From assembly GCF_000511175.1 (NCBI RefSeq), contig NZ_KI866530.1, positions 2,438,221 to 2,502,220 on the forward strand: DNA of 64,000 bases, given 5' to 3'. Numbering within the stretch: position 1 is the first letter of the stretch; every line of letters starts with the position of its first letter. Below, in pieces: positions 36,643 to 47,008 of the stretch. Below the pieces are notes generated by a model. That model was not told the origin of the DNA. It ran no database searches and was given only the letters and a program-made list of their open reading frames with translations. This DNA comes from Sediminibacterium salmoneum NBRC 103935. GTDB lineage: Bacteria > Bacteroidota > Bacteroidia > Chitinophagales > Chitinophagaceae. A program made the translations under genes and the position numbers.

Positions 36643-37995
36643 TTACTGCCAGCCTGCATTCCCTACTAGGTGTAATTTGGTTTGTCTGCCACTGATATAC
36701 CTGAATCCATTCTGATCAAAATAACCGTCTTGTTCCAGCATGATGCGAATGGTTTTTTTCCATTCTTTAATTTCCACAGCCGCGTTTAACTCAATACTGT
36801 AAGCAGTTTGGTAATACATAGGATAATCACCGCTTCCGGGTACCCCATTCTGCATATCCCACATGCCAATGGTTGGTCCGGCGGCATGTCCGTGCGAGCC
36901 TATTGGGTGCGTATAAATAGTGGCATTGATCCCTTCCTTCTTTGCCTGCGCCAATGCATCTTTTAAAATGGCGTTGCCCGTTCTATTCAAGGCAAACTGA
37001 TTGGTTAAAATATCTTGTAAGCGATTCCCAACAGCGAGTGCGTTTTTTAAATACTCGGGTGCGTCTTTTTCTCCCGGCTTTAAAACATAGGCATGCTCCT
37101 GAATATCCGAATTGAGTCTTAAATACGTAATACCAAAATCAACATGCAACAAATCTCCCTGCTGAATAATATTTTTTGCATCGTGTCCTTTGTTGCTGAA
37201 TGCTGTTAAATGATCGAATGTAGTAGCATCATTGCGCTGAATTTCTACAGAAGGATGAAACCAGGTACTCAATCCCAGTTGATTTATTTTTTGTCTGTAC
37301 CACCATACTAGGTCTTCGGATGTAGTGATACCCGGAGTAATTACCTTGCTGCTGAAACCCTCTGCTATGATGGCTTTACTGATTTCTATCACCTGCGGAT
37401 ATATCTGCATTTCACGCTCGGTTCTGGTTTCCAGCCAGGCTACCGCTAAAGGTTCTGCAGAAACAACAGCTGATTTGAATTTTGCAGGAATTTTTTGCAT
37501 GAACTGTTCGTATGCCGTATGGTCTAATCCGTCTGCATGTCCATAGCTAACAGAGGTATTGATACCAATTTTCTTTGGCTGGTGTTGTTGAATAATGGCC
37601 ATTAAGGCATCGTATTGGTCTGGATATTTGGTCATATCCCATGCGGCTTTTATGGAACTACCCACATTGTACCTGGCCACAGCAGACTTGGTATATTCCT
37701 TTGTTGCAGGGTTATAATAAAACACCAGCATAGTAGTTCTTCTGGCACTGATCCAGGTGGCTGGTAAGAATGTTCTTACAATTGGATCTTCATTGTATTC
37801 ACGCGTGATCATTACCCACATATCTATACCCGTCTTTTCCATTAGCTTAGGTAAAAGCTGGTTTAAACGTTCGTCTAAAATTTCATCTATTACCCTTGCC
37901 TGATCTCTTAGGGGCAGTACCTGTGCATTCATTTGTAAAACAGGAAATAGAAAAAGGAATCCAATTACGTAGACTTTGCGGATAAGTTGGTTCAT
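36643..37995 (-). CDS. M24 family metallopeptidase (Xaa-Pro aminopeptidase-like), secreted
   Basis: A 450-residue dimetal peptidase with a signal peptide (to about residue 24, MNAQ). The N-terminal creatinase-like domain covers roughly 40-190. The catalytic pita-bread domain shows metal ligands in LLHVDFGITYLRLNSDIQEH (two aspartates), YTHPIGSHGHAAG (histidine), AYSIELNAAVEI (glutamate) and IMLEQDGYF (glutamate). It would remove N-terminal residues, often before proline, in the periplasm. It is divergent from the outer-membrane protein gene and convergent with the AmpG-like transporter. Confidence 0.9.
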   Translation of the reverse strand: MNQLIRKVYVIGFLFLFPVLQMNAQVLPLRDQARVIDEILDERLNQLLPKLMEKTGIDMWVMITREYNEDPIVRTFLPATWISARRTTMLVFYYNPATKEYTKSAVARYNVGSSIKAAWDMTKYPDQYDALMAIIQQHQPKKIGINTSVSYGHADGLDHTAYEQFMQKIPAKFKSAVVSAEPLAVAWLETRTEREMQIYPQVIEISKAIIAEGFSSKVITPGITTSEDLVWWYRQKINQLGLSTWFHPSVEIQRNDATTFDHLTAFSNKGHDAKNIIQQGDLLHVDFGITYLRLNSDIQEHAYVLKPGEKDAPEYLKNALAVGNRLQDILTNQFALNRTGNAILKDALAQAKKEGINATIYTHPIGSHGHAAGPTIGMWDMQNGVPGSGDYPMYYQTAYSIELNAAVEIKEWKKTIRIMLEQDGYFDQNGFRYISGRQTKLHLVGNAGWQ

Positions 37996-38037
37996 GGTGA
38001 ATACTTTGAATCTTGAATATACTAAAATAGTTTATTG

Positions 38038-38045
38038 TACTTTTG
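38038..38045 (+). promoter_or_regulatory. -7 promoter box TACTTTTG
   Basis: A perfect TAnnTTTG match with TTG at 38013-38015 as a possible -33 element. It overlaps the upstream alternative TTG start at 38035 and therefore argues that the gene begins further down, at 38062. Confidence 0.55.
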
Positions 38046-38061
38046 CCGAATATACTTTGCA

Positions 38062-39330
38062 TTGCCTACCTCTTTGTCATCATTGAAATTAGTTTGTAGC
38101 CTCTTGTTGGCTATGCTTTTGCAGATCCTAGGCCCATCTGTTCTTGCACAAGATCAAAACCAATATCCTGAAAAAGACCTGAATGATTATCTGTTTGGCA
38201 GAAATAGAAAATCGGCTAGCAATCAGACCGATTCCTTTGTTCCCAGAAAATTGTACACCAGTGTATTGCCCATTCCTGGCTATAATCCTGCCCTGGGTTT
38301 TGTAATTGGGGGAGGAATCAGTACCAGTTTTTTATCGGGTCATGCCAGTAGTACACACCGATCCAATATTCTGGCAAATGCAACGATTACTACCAGAAAT
38401 CAATTCAATTTTAATGCACGGAACTTGATTTATTTAAAGGATGATCAATGGATTTTACAGGGAGATTGGAGATGGCTTATTTTTTCTCAGGCCACGTATG
38501 GACTAGGAATTAATTTCAATAACCACTTTCGGCCCAGGGCGCAGGAGCAGCCAATGAAATTCAATTATATCCGTTTTTATCAAACGCTTTATAAAAAAAT
38601 TTATGGGCCATTGTATGCAGGGGTTGGTATTAATATAGACCGGCATTATAATATTGTAGATCAGTTGCTGGACACAAGTGCTGCCACGCCCTTTTACACA
38701 GCACATTATGAATATTCCAAGCTAAACAATATTCGCCAAGATCAGTATGCATCGGTTGGGCTTAGTTTCCATTTTCTTTTTGATAACAGAGACAATGCGG
38801 TGAATCCGCGCAAGGGTCAATATGCACTCATGAGTTTTCGGGTAAACAATGAACTCTTTGGAAGCACCCGTTCGCACAATACTTTATACTACGAATTCAG
38901 AACCTACTGGAACCCTGCCAAACACCTGAAAAGACCTCATATCATTGGATTCTGGACAATGGGTCAGTTTGTTGTTAGTGGCAAACAACCTTATTTGGAA
39001 ATGCCCGGCATTTCCTGGGACATGTATAACAGAACCGGAAGGGGCTATGTGCAAGGTAGAATCAGAGGAGAAAATATGTGGTATGGGGAAGCAGAATATC
39101 GATTCCCAATTACCAAAAATGGATTTCTGGGGGGTGTTGCTTTTTTAAATCTTACTACAGCCACCAATGAAGCCAAACAGCAAAAACTGGCAGATGAATT
39201 TGCCGCCGGTTATGGCCTTGGTCTAAGAATTAAAATGAGTAAAAAAACCAATACCAATATCGGACTCGATTTTGGTATTGGTAGAGATGGCAGTAGCGGT
39301 ATTTATGTGAATTTGCTGGAAACATTCTAA
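38062..39330 (+). CDS. Outer-membrane beta-barrel protein (surface antigen/BamA-like barrel)
   Basis: A protein of about 422 residues. TTG 38062 is preferred, giving a clean signal peptide: LPTSLSSLKLVCSLLLAMLL then SVLAQ. The other in-frame TTG at 38035 lies upstream of the promoter box. The rest is a series of amphipathic strands, with LYTSVLPIPGYNPALGFVIG at the barrel start, GLSFHFLFDNRDNAVNPRKG (the typical D-x-R-D/N-P-x-G of D15-like barrels) and a C-terminal GLDFGIGRDGSSGIYVNLLETF with terminal aromatic. It looks like a 16-strand-type barrel without POTRA domains. Its role is not known; lipid or porin-like functions are possible. Confidence 0.78.
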   Translation: MPTSLSSLKLVCSLLLAMLLQILGPSVLAQDQNQYPEKDLNDYLFGRNRKSASNQTDSFVPRKLYTSVLPIPGYNPALGFVIGGGISTSFLSGHASSTHRSNILANATITTRNQFNFNARNLIYLKDDQWILQGDWRWLIFSQATYGLGINFNNHFRPRAQEQPMKFNYIRFYQTLYKKIYGPLYAGVGINIDRHYNIVDQLLDTSAATPFYTAHYEYSKLNNIRQDQYASVGLSFHFLFDNRDNAVNPRKGQYALMSFRVNNELFGSTRSHNTLYYEFRTYWNPAKHLKRPHIIGFWTMGQFVVSGKQPYLEMPGISWDMYNRTGRGYVQGRIRGENMWYGEAEYRFPITKNGFLGGVAFLNLTTATNEAKQQKLADEFAAGYGLGLRIKMSKKTNTNIGLDFGIGRDGSSGIYVNLLETF

Positions 39331-39367
39331 GAGAATGTATAAATGTATACCAGTTTTTTTGCTAAGA

Positions 39368-40663
39368 CTATTTAGAAACTTGTGTTAATCTGTAAATAAA
39401 AACAGCAGAACGTTTCATTAAAATGGGATAGAGTTTGGTATTTAATGTTTCTCCTGGTGCGTGCGAACCTCTTCCTGCTGCGCCCAATCCATCCAGACAA
39501 TCTGCATAAGCAGCAACATAAGAAATGTCACCAGCTCCTCTGCTGCCCGGATCTCCCGGAACTACTTTTCCTAATCCCATGTCTTCACTGGTTTTACTCA
39601 GGATATTCGCCAATGCTTCATTCCCTTTAGTGGGTGCCATTGAGGGGATGCCATCCTGGAAACGAATGACAGCTTTTGTTCCTGGCAAACTATTGTTTAC
39701 AATATTTTGCATGGTTTTTCTTGCGTTGATTTTTTGCTCTTCTGTTAAGAAACGTAGGTCACCATTTACAACGGTTTTGGGTGATATGATATTGGTTTTA
39801 CCAGATGCTTCTCCTTTCTGCTGCTCAAAGCTGGCAGCCACTTCTGATCCCCCGATAAAAATACCAGGATTAAAAGTCAGGTATTTTTCCTTGCTCAGTG
39901 TTTCTCTGAAACTGTTGACTATTCTGGCGGCTTCGTAAATAGCGCCATAACCCGCAGCCCCAAATACTCCGGAGGAATGTCCTTGTTTACCCTCCACTTC
40001 TAATTCCCATCCACTGGACCCTCTTCTTGCAGTAGCAATGGTATTTAATCCGGCTGCGCCTTCAAATGCCAGTACCATATCGTGCTTTTTGGCTCTCTCT
40101 ATAAAATCGCCCCTACTGATGCTTCTGGGTTCTCCTGCATTTTCTTCGTCACCCGTCATGTAAATAGTAATATTTGCATCGTTCAGCAGGTTTAATTCAT
40201 GCATGGCTTTCATAGCTGCTATAATGATTACGTCTCCCCCTTTCATATCGTTAATTCCCTGTCCGGTGATGGTACTGTCGTTCAAAACAGCAAAGGGATT
40301 GGCAGGCATATCGGGTTCGAATACCGTATCCAAATGTCCCAGCAGCATTATTTTTTTTCCTTTCTTTCCTTTTCTTGTTGCTACTAAGTGTCCGGCTCTC
40401 TTTAAAGAATCTGGCAATTGAATCCACTCAATGGTAAAACCTAGTTTGGCCAATTCAGCAGCATATATATCGCCCACGGCTTTTACGCCCGCTACATTAA
40501 AAGTTCCACTATTGATGTTGACTGAATTTTTCAATAACTCCATCATCTCCGGATAGTTAGCTTCAATTCTTTCTATCAATTTTTGTTCAGTGGGTTGTAG
40601 GCTTTGTGCATTCAATGCGCAGGCACTCAGCGTTAATAGGCAGGTTAGTAACCAGTTTTTCAT
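39368..40663 (-). CDS. M20 family metallopeptidase (glutamate carboxypeptidase-like), secreted
   Basis: A 431-residue dizinc peptidase with a signal peptide (residues 1-19, ending LNAQS). Zinc ligands and catalytic residues are visible: LLGHLDTVFEPD (His, Asp), GQGINDMKGGD (bridging Asp), MTGDEENAGEP (catalytic Glu and ligand Glu), and the C-terminal GRGSHAPGETLN (ligand His). The dimerisation lid lies at about 210-320 (GKQGHSSGVFGAAGYGA). It resembles carboxypeptidase G2 and would cleave C-terminal amino acids, often glutamate. Convergent with the outer-membrane protein gene. Confidence 0.92.
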   Translation of the reverse strand: MKNWLLTCLLTLSACALNAQSLQPTEQKLIERIEANYPEMMELLKNSVNINSGTFNVAGVKAVGDIYAAELAKLGFTIEWIQLPDSLKRAGHLVATRKGKKGKKIMLLGHLDTVFEPDMPANPFAVLNDSTITGQGINDMKGGDVIIIAAMKAMHELNLLNDANITIYMTGDEENAGEPRSISRGDFIERAKKHDMVLAFEGAAGLNTIATARRGSSGWELEVEGKQGHSSGVFGAAGYGAIYEAARIVNSFRETLSKEKYLTFNPGIFIGGSEVAASFEQQKGEASGKTNIISPKTVVNGDLRFLTEEQKINARKTMQNIVNNSLPGTKAVIRFQDGIPSMAPTKGNEALANILSKTSEDMGLGKVVPGDPGSRGAGDISYVAAYADCLDGLGAAGRGSHAPGETLNTKLYPILMKRSAVFIYRLTQVSK

Positions 40664-40820
40664 ATTTTTTATTTATGACTTCAATTTAAGCATGATTTTC
40701 ATTTGCCGAATAAGGAATAAATAACAACGGCTGACGTTTATTTTATATTATTTAAAATAGTTATTCATTCTTTACAATTCTAGCGGAGCTTTTGATATTT
40801 TTAAGAGGAAATCATTATTT

Positions 40821-42668
40821 GTGCAGCAACAAAAAGAATTATACCAAAGTAAATACGAAACCTTGCTGAACGTAGCTCAGCTGGGTGGTTGGGAGTACGA
40901 TGCACTTACGCAGGAGCTTTACTGTAATAAATCTTATTTCAGTATGTTGGGCAGATTGGATGGAACCGTGAAAGACTGGGATAAGTACTCTATAAAAGAA
41001 GTATGGGAAAAATGGTTGCATCCTGACGATTTGCCCAAAGCCAAAAGTTATTTTGCAGATTTTATTTTAAATCCAACCATTGAATACTCGCAACAATTTA
41101 GAATGCAACATGCAGAGGGTCATTGGGTGGTGATTTTGAGCAGGGCCAGGGCAATGAGAGATGATCAGGGCGAACTAACAGGAATGATTCTTGGGTCTCA
41201 TTTGGATATTACCGGCACACAGGAGATTACAGATAGTTTTACCATTACGCAGAAGGAGTTTGAAAAAACCAAGCGACAGGTAATTAAAGACAATGCCTTT
41301 TTAAAAGCAGTATTGAATAGCCCTAAGGAATTGTTTATTGTTGCTATTGACAAACATTTTCGTTTTCTTGGTTTTTCTGATGAATATATTTCCTTCGCCA
41401 GAAAAGCCTTGAAAAAAGAAGTAGCAATTGGGATGGATGTGTTTGAAGTATTGCCAGAAGAGTTAAAAGGATTCGCTAGAAAAAATTATGAACGCGCATT
41501 GAATGGAGAGAGTTTTGTAACCAATAATTCTATTGTACTTGCAGACGGAAAGAAACATTATTATGAAAATAAGTATAGCCCCATCATTGACCAGCACGGA
41601 AAAATTTTAGGGCTTACCTTATTTACAAACGATATTACCCAGTTAAAAGAACAGGAAGAAGAAAACAGGATGATTGACCTTCGTTACGCGGCTTTATTTG
41701 ACGGTGCGGAAGATGCCATATTAATTGCTGATGCAAGCTCGGGTAATCTGGTGGATGTGAATGACAAAGCTTGTAAACTATTTGGCTATACTAAGTCTGA
41801 GTTGGTTGGAATACATCAAACAAAATTACATCCTCCAGAAGCGCTCGCTTATGTTCAAGCGAAGTTTGAAGAGTTTGTAAAAAACAAAGAATATCACTTT
41901 GTTGAGACAGATATTATAACCAAAAAGGGCATAATCAAACCAGTAAGAATTTCAGGTGGAGCTCCTTTTAGAGTGGGAAAATATTTATTTACTGCCGCGT
42001 ATTTTCATGATCGTACCGTTGAAAAAGCAGCAATGGATAAAGCATTAACCATTCAGGAAATGTTATCTAAGGCAGAAGGAATTGCCCATGTAGGTAGCTT
42101 TGAAGTGCAATTGCCGGAGGGACATGCATTGTGGAGCGATGAAATGTTCCGGATTCTTGATTTATCGCCGAATGAAATTATTGCACACAAAGATTATTTT
42201 ACTCAACTGGTTGTGGTAGAAGACAGAGAATTATACCAAAAATGGATGGATAAGGTATCTACCATTGAAGGGGAGTCAAGTCCTATACAAGTGAAAATTG
42301 AAACGCCATCAGGGAAGCAAAAGCATGTTATTGTAAATGGAATTTCTTACGCGGATAATATTGGTAGAATATATAAATTCATTGGGGTTGTAAAAGATAT
42401 TACCACCCGTATTGCTACGCTTCAAAATCTTAGGGAGCAGAATCGGAAATTAAAAGAAATTGCTTGGGCCCAATCTCATTTGGTACGAGGTCCTTTATCT
42501 GATATTTTAGGTATCAGTAAGATAATAAAGAGTGATTTAGTATCTGCTGAAGAAAGGCATAAACTGCTCCACCAAATTCACGAAGCGGCTGAAAAACTGG
42601 ATGCTGTTATTAAAGATGTGGTAAGTAATACCAGTTCATTTGAAGAAATTCAAGATGATTTTGAATAA
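40821..42668 (+). CDS. Multi-PAS signalling protein with DHp helix but no kinase ATPase domain
   Basis: A 615-residue cytoplasmic sensor without membrane segments. Four PAS-type modules can be seen. The first is about 10-130 (GGWEYDALTQELYCN ... VILSRARAMRDDQGELTGMI), then about 155-280 (AIDKHFRFLGFSDEYISFAR), 285-400 (DAILIADASSGNLVDVNDKA) and 410-530 (AEGIAHVGSFEVQLPEGHAL). The C-terminus has a dimerisation/phosphoacceptor-like helix: IAWAQSHLVRGPLSDILGIS carries the histidine in SHLVRGPL. The protein ends about 60 residues later with no HATPase domain. It may be phosphorylated by another kinase or act as a scaffold. The start is GTG 40821. Confidence 0.85.
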   Translation: MQQQKELYQSKYETLLNVAQLGGWEYDALTQELYCNKSYFSMLGRLDGTVKDWDKYSIKEVWEKWLHPDDLPKAKSYFADFILNPTIEYSQQFRMQHAEGHWVVILSRARAMRDDQGELTGMILGSHLDITGTQEITDSFTITQKEFEKTKRQVIKDNAFLKAVLNSPKELFIVAIDKHFRFLGFSDEYISFARKALKKEVAIGMDVFEVLPEELKGFARKNYERALNGESFVTNNSIVLADGKKHYYENKYSPIIDQHGKILGLTLFTNDITQLKEQEEENRMIDLRYAALFDGAEDAILIADASSGNLVDVNDKACKLFGYTKSELVGIHQTKLHPPEALAYVQAKFEEFVKNKEYHFVETDIITKKGIIKPVRISGGAPFRVGKYLFTAAYFHDRTVEKAAMDKALTIQEMLSKAEGIAHVGSFEVQLPEGHALWSDEMFRILDLSPNEIIAHKDYFTQLVVVEDRELYQKWMDKVSTIEGESSPIQVKIETPSGKQKHVIVNGISYADNIGRIYKFIGVVKDITTRIATLQNLREQNRKLKEIAWAQSHLVRGPLSDILGISKIIKSDLVSAEERHKLLHQIHEAAEKLDAVIKDVVSNTSSFEEIQDDFE

Positions 42669-42770
42669 TTCTGACTGTTTTTCCAGAAATACCTACAATT
42701 AGGTATAAATTATTATAAATTTTTCAGCATATTGCATAAGAATTTAGTTCAAAAATCGGGGTACATTCAT

Positions 42771-42795
42771 ATCGGGGGGTGTGTTTGTCCCCGAT
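42771..42795. terminator. Hairpin between convergent PAS and hydrolase genes
   Basis: ATCGGGG (42771-42777) pairs with CCCCGAT (42789-42795), followed by TTATTTT on the + strand. A second copy of the left arm (AAATCGGGG, 42753-42761) could pair with the same right arm, giving two alternative stems. It probably serves as a terminator for one or both converging transcripts. Confidence 0.5.
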
Positions 42796-42829
42796 TTATT
42801 TTGCCCCCATCCCTAAATTTTCCCCGTTT

Positions 42830-43765
42830 TTAAAATTCATTAATCAGTTTTGCGGTGGCTTCCGGTGCTTCCTCCATGGGAACATGCCCAATATTCTGAA
42901 GTATCGCCAGCTTGCTTCCGGTTATATCCTTGTTGAAAAGACTGGCATTCTGTACCGGTATTAATCCATCCTTATCTCCCCAGATAATTAAAGTAGGCTT
43001 CCGGATGCTTTTAATTTTATCAGGCTCCTGCTCAAGCCCCTTCTTAAAAATGGCTAAAAGTGCTTTTCGGTTTCCTTTGGCAATAGCCATATCATGAAAA
43101 CGGGTAATTTGTTCATCGTTAATAATACCCGGATCCTGATAAATTCCTTTTAAGCTGGCTTCCACCAATGCCTTGGGCGTGATGAACAACATAATATTAT
43201 TGATGACAGGAGTTGACGCAATTTTAAAACCCAGCGATCCTTTTACGTTCAATACAGGGTATCCTGTTGCATCTATTAAAATCAGTTTCCTTACTTTAGC
43301 GGGAAAATAAGTGGCAAACTGCCAGGCAATACCACCTCCTAAGGAATTGCCACCTATATCACAAACTGGCACATTAAGTTTGGTTAAAAAGGAGTCCAGA
43401 AACTGGCTATAATACTTAAAACTATACTCATTGGCTGAGTTAGGGCCTGTTAATCCAAAAGCAGGCATGTCTAGGGTGATGATTCTTCTGTTGGGATTAA
43501 TGAATTTGCGCATGGCTTCAAAAGTGTGAAGCGAAGAACTGGTTCCATGAATGAGCACCAACGGAATGGAATCATTCGGATTGCCCTGATCTCTATAATG
43601 CACATTCATACCCATCAATGGCATGAATTCAGATTCATTATTTACATACAGTGGTTTTAAATCTTCAATCGTTTTATCGGATTGAAAGTAAATGACAAAT
43701 AGCAACAATAGAATTCCGAAAACAGCGCCCAAAAAATAACCAATATACTGTAGGAACTTTTTCAT
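42830..43765 (-). CDS. Alpha/beta hydrolase, membrane-anchored
   Basis: A 311-residue alpha/beta-fold hydrolase. A membrane anchor spans about residues 7-28 (IGYFLGAVFGILLLLFVIYF). The oxyanion loop is LIHGTSSSLHTFEAM, the nucleophile elbow GGNSLGGGIAWQFA, the acid in IIWGDKDGLIPVQ and the histidine in NIGHVPMEEAP. The triad is complete. Its substrate is unknown; esters or lipids are usual for the group. A TATATTTG box lies upstream. Confidence 0.9.
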   Translation of the reverse strand: MKKFLQYIGYFLGAVFGILLLLFVIYFQSDKTIEDLKPLYVNNESEFMPLMGMNVHYRDQGNPNDSIPLVLIHGTSSSLHTFEAMRKFINPNRRIITLDMPAFGLTGPNSANEYSFKYYSQFLDSFLTKLNVPVCDIGGNSLGGGIAWQFATYFPAKVRKLILIDATGYPVLNVKGSLGFKIASTPVINNIMLFITPKALVEASLKGIYQDPGIINDEQITRFHDMAIAKGNRKALLAIFKKGLEQEPDKIKSIRKPTLIIWGDKDGLIPVQNASLFNKDITGSKLAILQNIGHVPMEEAPEATAKLINEF

Positions 43766-43783
43766 GTGAATGATTTAGTTCTA

Positions 43784-43791
43784 CAAATATA
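43784..43791 (-). promoter_or_regulatory. -7 promoter box TATATTTG of the alpha/beta hydrolase gene
   Basis: A perfect TAnnTTTG match on the minus strand, 18 bases before the ATG, a normal leader distance. Confidence 0.5.
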
Positions 43792-43814
43792 TTGGTCAGT
43801 GATGGGATACTATA

Positions 43815-46800
43815 TTAATTTCTGCGAATGGCACCAATGCCCTCTTTAAACAAGAGTTGGTTCAGCGCTGGAATGTCTTCGTTGTTAATAGCTTCTCCTC
43901 TTGCTTTTAATGAAGACCATTGAGCAGTGTATTGTTGTAATAAATCTTTGGAAGGCTGATTGATACTAGGTATATCGCTCTCTGCATGATTCATTAAGAA
44001 CATATAATAAGCGGTAAACTTATTCAGGAAATTTTCAGCATCATCATAGGCTGTTGACTTGCGCTGAATCATTTCTTCGTCCCATGTTTTCATTTTTTGT
44101 GATAAGGCTTCGGCCTTTGTTTTTAAATCTCCTTTTGGCAGATTTTTAATTACCTGATCTAACTGCTGCTTTTTGTTGTACAATTCGTTTACCAGGTTGT
44201 GCATTTCTTTTACATTGGCTTCCATACCACTCATGAATGCATCAAACTCCTGATAAGTTTCAGCAGTAGTCGGATAATTGGGATTGGCTAAAATGGTTGC
44301 CGTGGTAGTAACCGATTTTCCTTCCGCTTCCAGTGTTATGCTGTAGTTGCCGGGTATGGCTTTGTGCCCGCGGAAACTGCTTTCTATATAGGTATTCGGA
44401 ATGCCCGGCAAAGTAGCATGTCTGAGATTCCATACGAAACGATTCAATCCTTTTTGTGTTGACAGTTGTGGATCCCTTGGTGGAGCACCATCGTATCGCT
44501 TGTAAGTAGGATCTGCTTTTGAACTAAAGGTTCTGATGATGCTGCCTGCTGCATCTTTGATGCTCATTTTTACTTCAGCATTTTCCTTTAACTCCGGCAG
44601 TTCATAATACAATACAATCCCTGTTGCAGGATTCACGCCCCTAGTGGGATGTGTTCCATCAAAGTCCGGATTGTTTCCATCCAGTTCTGAACTGCCCGTT
44701 GCTAAAATAACAGGAGCTGGCTGATAAAAAGACAAATTATTGAATGATGCTTTGTATTGACGAATCAATGTTAAGTCGTCCAGGATCCAGAATGATCTTC
44801 CAGAAGTAGCAGCAATTAAATTGTCTTGATGTACCCTTAAATCGGTGATGGGACTATTGGGTAAATTCAATTGAAAGGATGACCAGTTCTTTCCGCCATT
44901 GTAAGAAATATACACACCGTTTTCTGTACCTGCATACAACAGATCTTTTCTTTTGTCGTCTTCTCTAACTACACGTGTAAAAGAACCTGCGGGTATGCCA
45001 TTACTAATATTGGTCCATGTTTTTCCATAGTCTGTACTCTTGTATAAACCAGGGGTATGGTCATTGAATTTATAACGGGTGGTAGCAATATAAACCGTTG
45101 CTTTATCAAAAGGAGATACTTCTATAGAGTTGATTAAACACTCCTGCAAGCCAGCAGGCGTTATATTTTTCCAGATGGCTCCTCCATCTCTTGTTACATG
45201 CACAAAACCATCGTCGCTTCCAGTATACAATACTCCTTTCTCTAAAGGAGATTCTATTACATAACTGATGGTTCCATAGTTTTCTGCACCCACCGATTCA
45301 TTCGTAAAAGGCACACCTGGTTTTACTTGTTTTTCTTTTTCATTTCTGGTTAGGTCGGGTGATACCTCAGCCCAGGTTTTTCCCATGTCTCTGGTTCTTA
45401 ATAATACATGTGCTGCATGATAATAGGTGCCCGGTTCATGTTTGCTATGAATAATAGGAGCATTCCAGTTATATCTATATTTCATGTCTTTGGCATCCAT
45501 GGCCAGATACTGAATGGGTGCTGCCATGATATTGGTACTGGCATTGTTCTTTGTGTCGAGCACTTCTATGGTTCCCTGGTAAGAGCCACCCAGCACATAC
45601 CTTGGGTTGTTGGGATCAAATGCTAAAAACGCACTCTCCCCTCCGGCGGATGCAGACCAGTCGGTGTTTGTAATCCCACCGGAAAAAGTTCTACTGGCAA
45701 TTTTTACAGAAGTGTTGTCTTGCTGACCACCATAAATATTGTAGGGAAATAAATTGTCTACGTTAATTCTATAAATCTGTGCTGTTGGCATATTGCTCTG
45801 ACTGCTCCAAGTTTGTCCGCCATTAAAACTGATGGTTACTCCACCATCGTCTGCCATCACTAAATTTTTTGAATCGGAAGGATTGATCCATAGGTTGTGA
45901 TAGTCTCCGTGCATGCCCTGAATATTCTCCCAGGTTTTGCCTCCGTCAATCGATTTTAAAGCGGGTGCACTTAACACATATACTGTGTTTTCATTGTTTG
46001 GATCAGGAAATACTTCAATATAATACCAGGCACGCTGAATAATTTTATGCTCTGCTGATACCTGAGAAAAACTTTTGCCTGCATTGTTCGAAACATAGAG
46101 CCCGCCTGCATTTTTTTCGAAATCGCTTTCAATTAATGCATACACTTTTTCTGAATTGGCAGGGCTTACTGCAATCGCCATCTTTCCCATTTCCTTAGGT
46201 AGTCCGCCAGTTAATTTGTCCCAGCTATTTCCTCCATCTGTTGATTTGTATAATCCGCTTCCAGGCCCGCCACTGATTACTTTCCAGGGCAATCTTCCAT
46301 GCTCCCACATAGCAGCATACAAAATATTGGGGTTTTTAGCATCCATGGATAATTCCGCAGCACCGGTTTTTTCGTTGATATATAAAATCTTTTTCCAGCT
46401 AATGCCTCCGTCTGTTGTTTTGTAAATGCCTCTTTCTGTAGAGCTGCTATACAATGCTCCTTGAGCCGCTACATAAACAATGTCTGGATTGCTCGGGTCA
46501 ATTATTACGCGGGCAATATGTTGCGTTAAGTCTAACCCAATTTTTTTCCAAGTCTTACCCGCATCGGTACTTTTATACATTCCGTCACCGTGATGAGACA
46601 TCACCCCTCTAATGGCATGTTCTCCCATGCCCACATACACTATATTGGTATTGCTTTCTGATACTGCAATAGCTCCAACTGATCCTGTTTTGAATTGCCC
46701 ATCTGAAATATTATTCCATGTGATTCCACGGTCGGATGTTTTCCATAACCCCCCTCCGGTAGTACCCATATAATAGGTATGAATATCTCCTTTAACACCC

Positions 46801-46961
46801 GTTCCGGTATTGGATCGCCCACCTCTGAATGGTCCGATGCTTCGCCATTTTACTGGTTTAAAATAAGCATCGATGTTTTCTGTAGTAGCTTCCTTGCTGT
46901 TCTGGGCAAGCGCATAGTCTGCACCGGATATAAGGAGCAGTCCTAAAAGCAGTTTGTGCAT
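43815..46961 (-). CDS. Secreted VPS10/sortilin-like Asp-box beta-propeller protein
   Basis: A protein of 1048 residues from [20 protein letters not shown], a signal peptide. An in-frame TTG at 47015 would add a leader of unlikely composition, so ATG 46961 is chosen. Asp-box repeats (S/T-x-D-x-G-x-x-W) recur along the first 650 residues: [50 protein letters not shown] and [10 protein letters not shown]. They mark one or two beta-propellers of the sortilin/BNR type. The C-terminal 350 residues include an immunoglobulin-like part ([20 protein letters not shown]) and a helical tail. Often annotated as glycosyl hydrolase, but a binding role is as likely. Confidence 0.88.
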   Translation of the reverse strand: MHKLLLGLLLISGADYALAQNSKEATTENIDAYFKPVKWRSIGPFRGGRSNTGTGVKGDIHTYYMGTTGGGLWKTSDRGITWNNISDGQFKTGSVGAIAVSESNTNIVYVGMGEHAIRGVMSHHGDGMYKSTDAGKTWKKIGLDLTQHIARVIIDPSNPDIVYVAAQGALYSSSTERGIYKTTDGGISWKKILYINEKTGAAELSMDAKNPNILYAAMWEHGRLPWKVISGGPGSGLYKSTDGGNSWDKLTGGLPKEMGKMAIAVSPANSEKVYALIESDFEKNAGGLYVSNNAGKSFSQVSAEHKIIQRAWYYIEVFPDPNNENTVYVLSAPALKSIDGGKTWENIQGMHGDYHNLWINPSDSKNLVMADDGGVTISFNGGQTWSSQSNMPTAQIYRINVDNLFPYNIYGGQQDNTSVKIASRTFSGGITNTDWSASAGGESAFLAFDPNNPRYVLGGSYQGTIEVLDTKNNASTNIMAAPIQYLAMDAKDMKYRYNWNAPIIHSKHEPGTYYHAAHVLLRTRDMGKTWAEVSPDLTRNEKEKQVKPGVPFTNESVGAENYGTISYVIESPLEKGVLYTGSDDGFVHVTRDGGAIWKNITPAGLQECLINSIEVSPFDKATVYIATTRYKFNDHTPGLYKSTDYGKTWTNISNGIPAGSFTRVVREDDKRKDLLYAGTENGVYISYNGGKNWSSFQLNLPNSPITDLRVHQDNLIAATSGRSFWILDDLTLIRQYKASFNNLSFYQPAPVILATGSSELDGNNPDFDGTHPTRGVNPATGIVLYYELPELKENAEVKMSIKDAAGSIIRTFSSKADPTYKRYDGAPPRDPQLSTQKGLNRFVWNLRHATLPGIPNTYIESSFRGHKAIPGNYSITLEAEGKSVTTTATILANPNYPTTAETYQEFDAFMSGMEANVKEMHNLVNELYNKKQQLDQVIKNLPKGDLKTKAEALSQKMKTWDEEMIQRKSTAYDDAENFLNKFTAYYMFLMNHAESDIPSINQPSKDLLQQYTAQWSSLKARGEAINNEDIPALNQLLFKEGIGAIRRN

Positions 46962-46996
46962 ATGGTTGAATTTTATACAGAAAGATAACTCATTTG

Positions 46997-47004
46997 TATC
47001 TTTG
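46997..47004 (+). promoter_or_regulatory. -7 promoter box TATCTTTG
   Basis: A perfect TAnnTTTG match followed by AATT and the GTG start at 47009. The transcript would start at or beside the initiation codon. Confidence 0.55.
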
Positions 47005-47008
47005 AATT

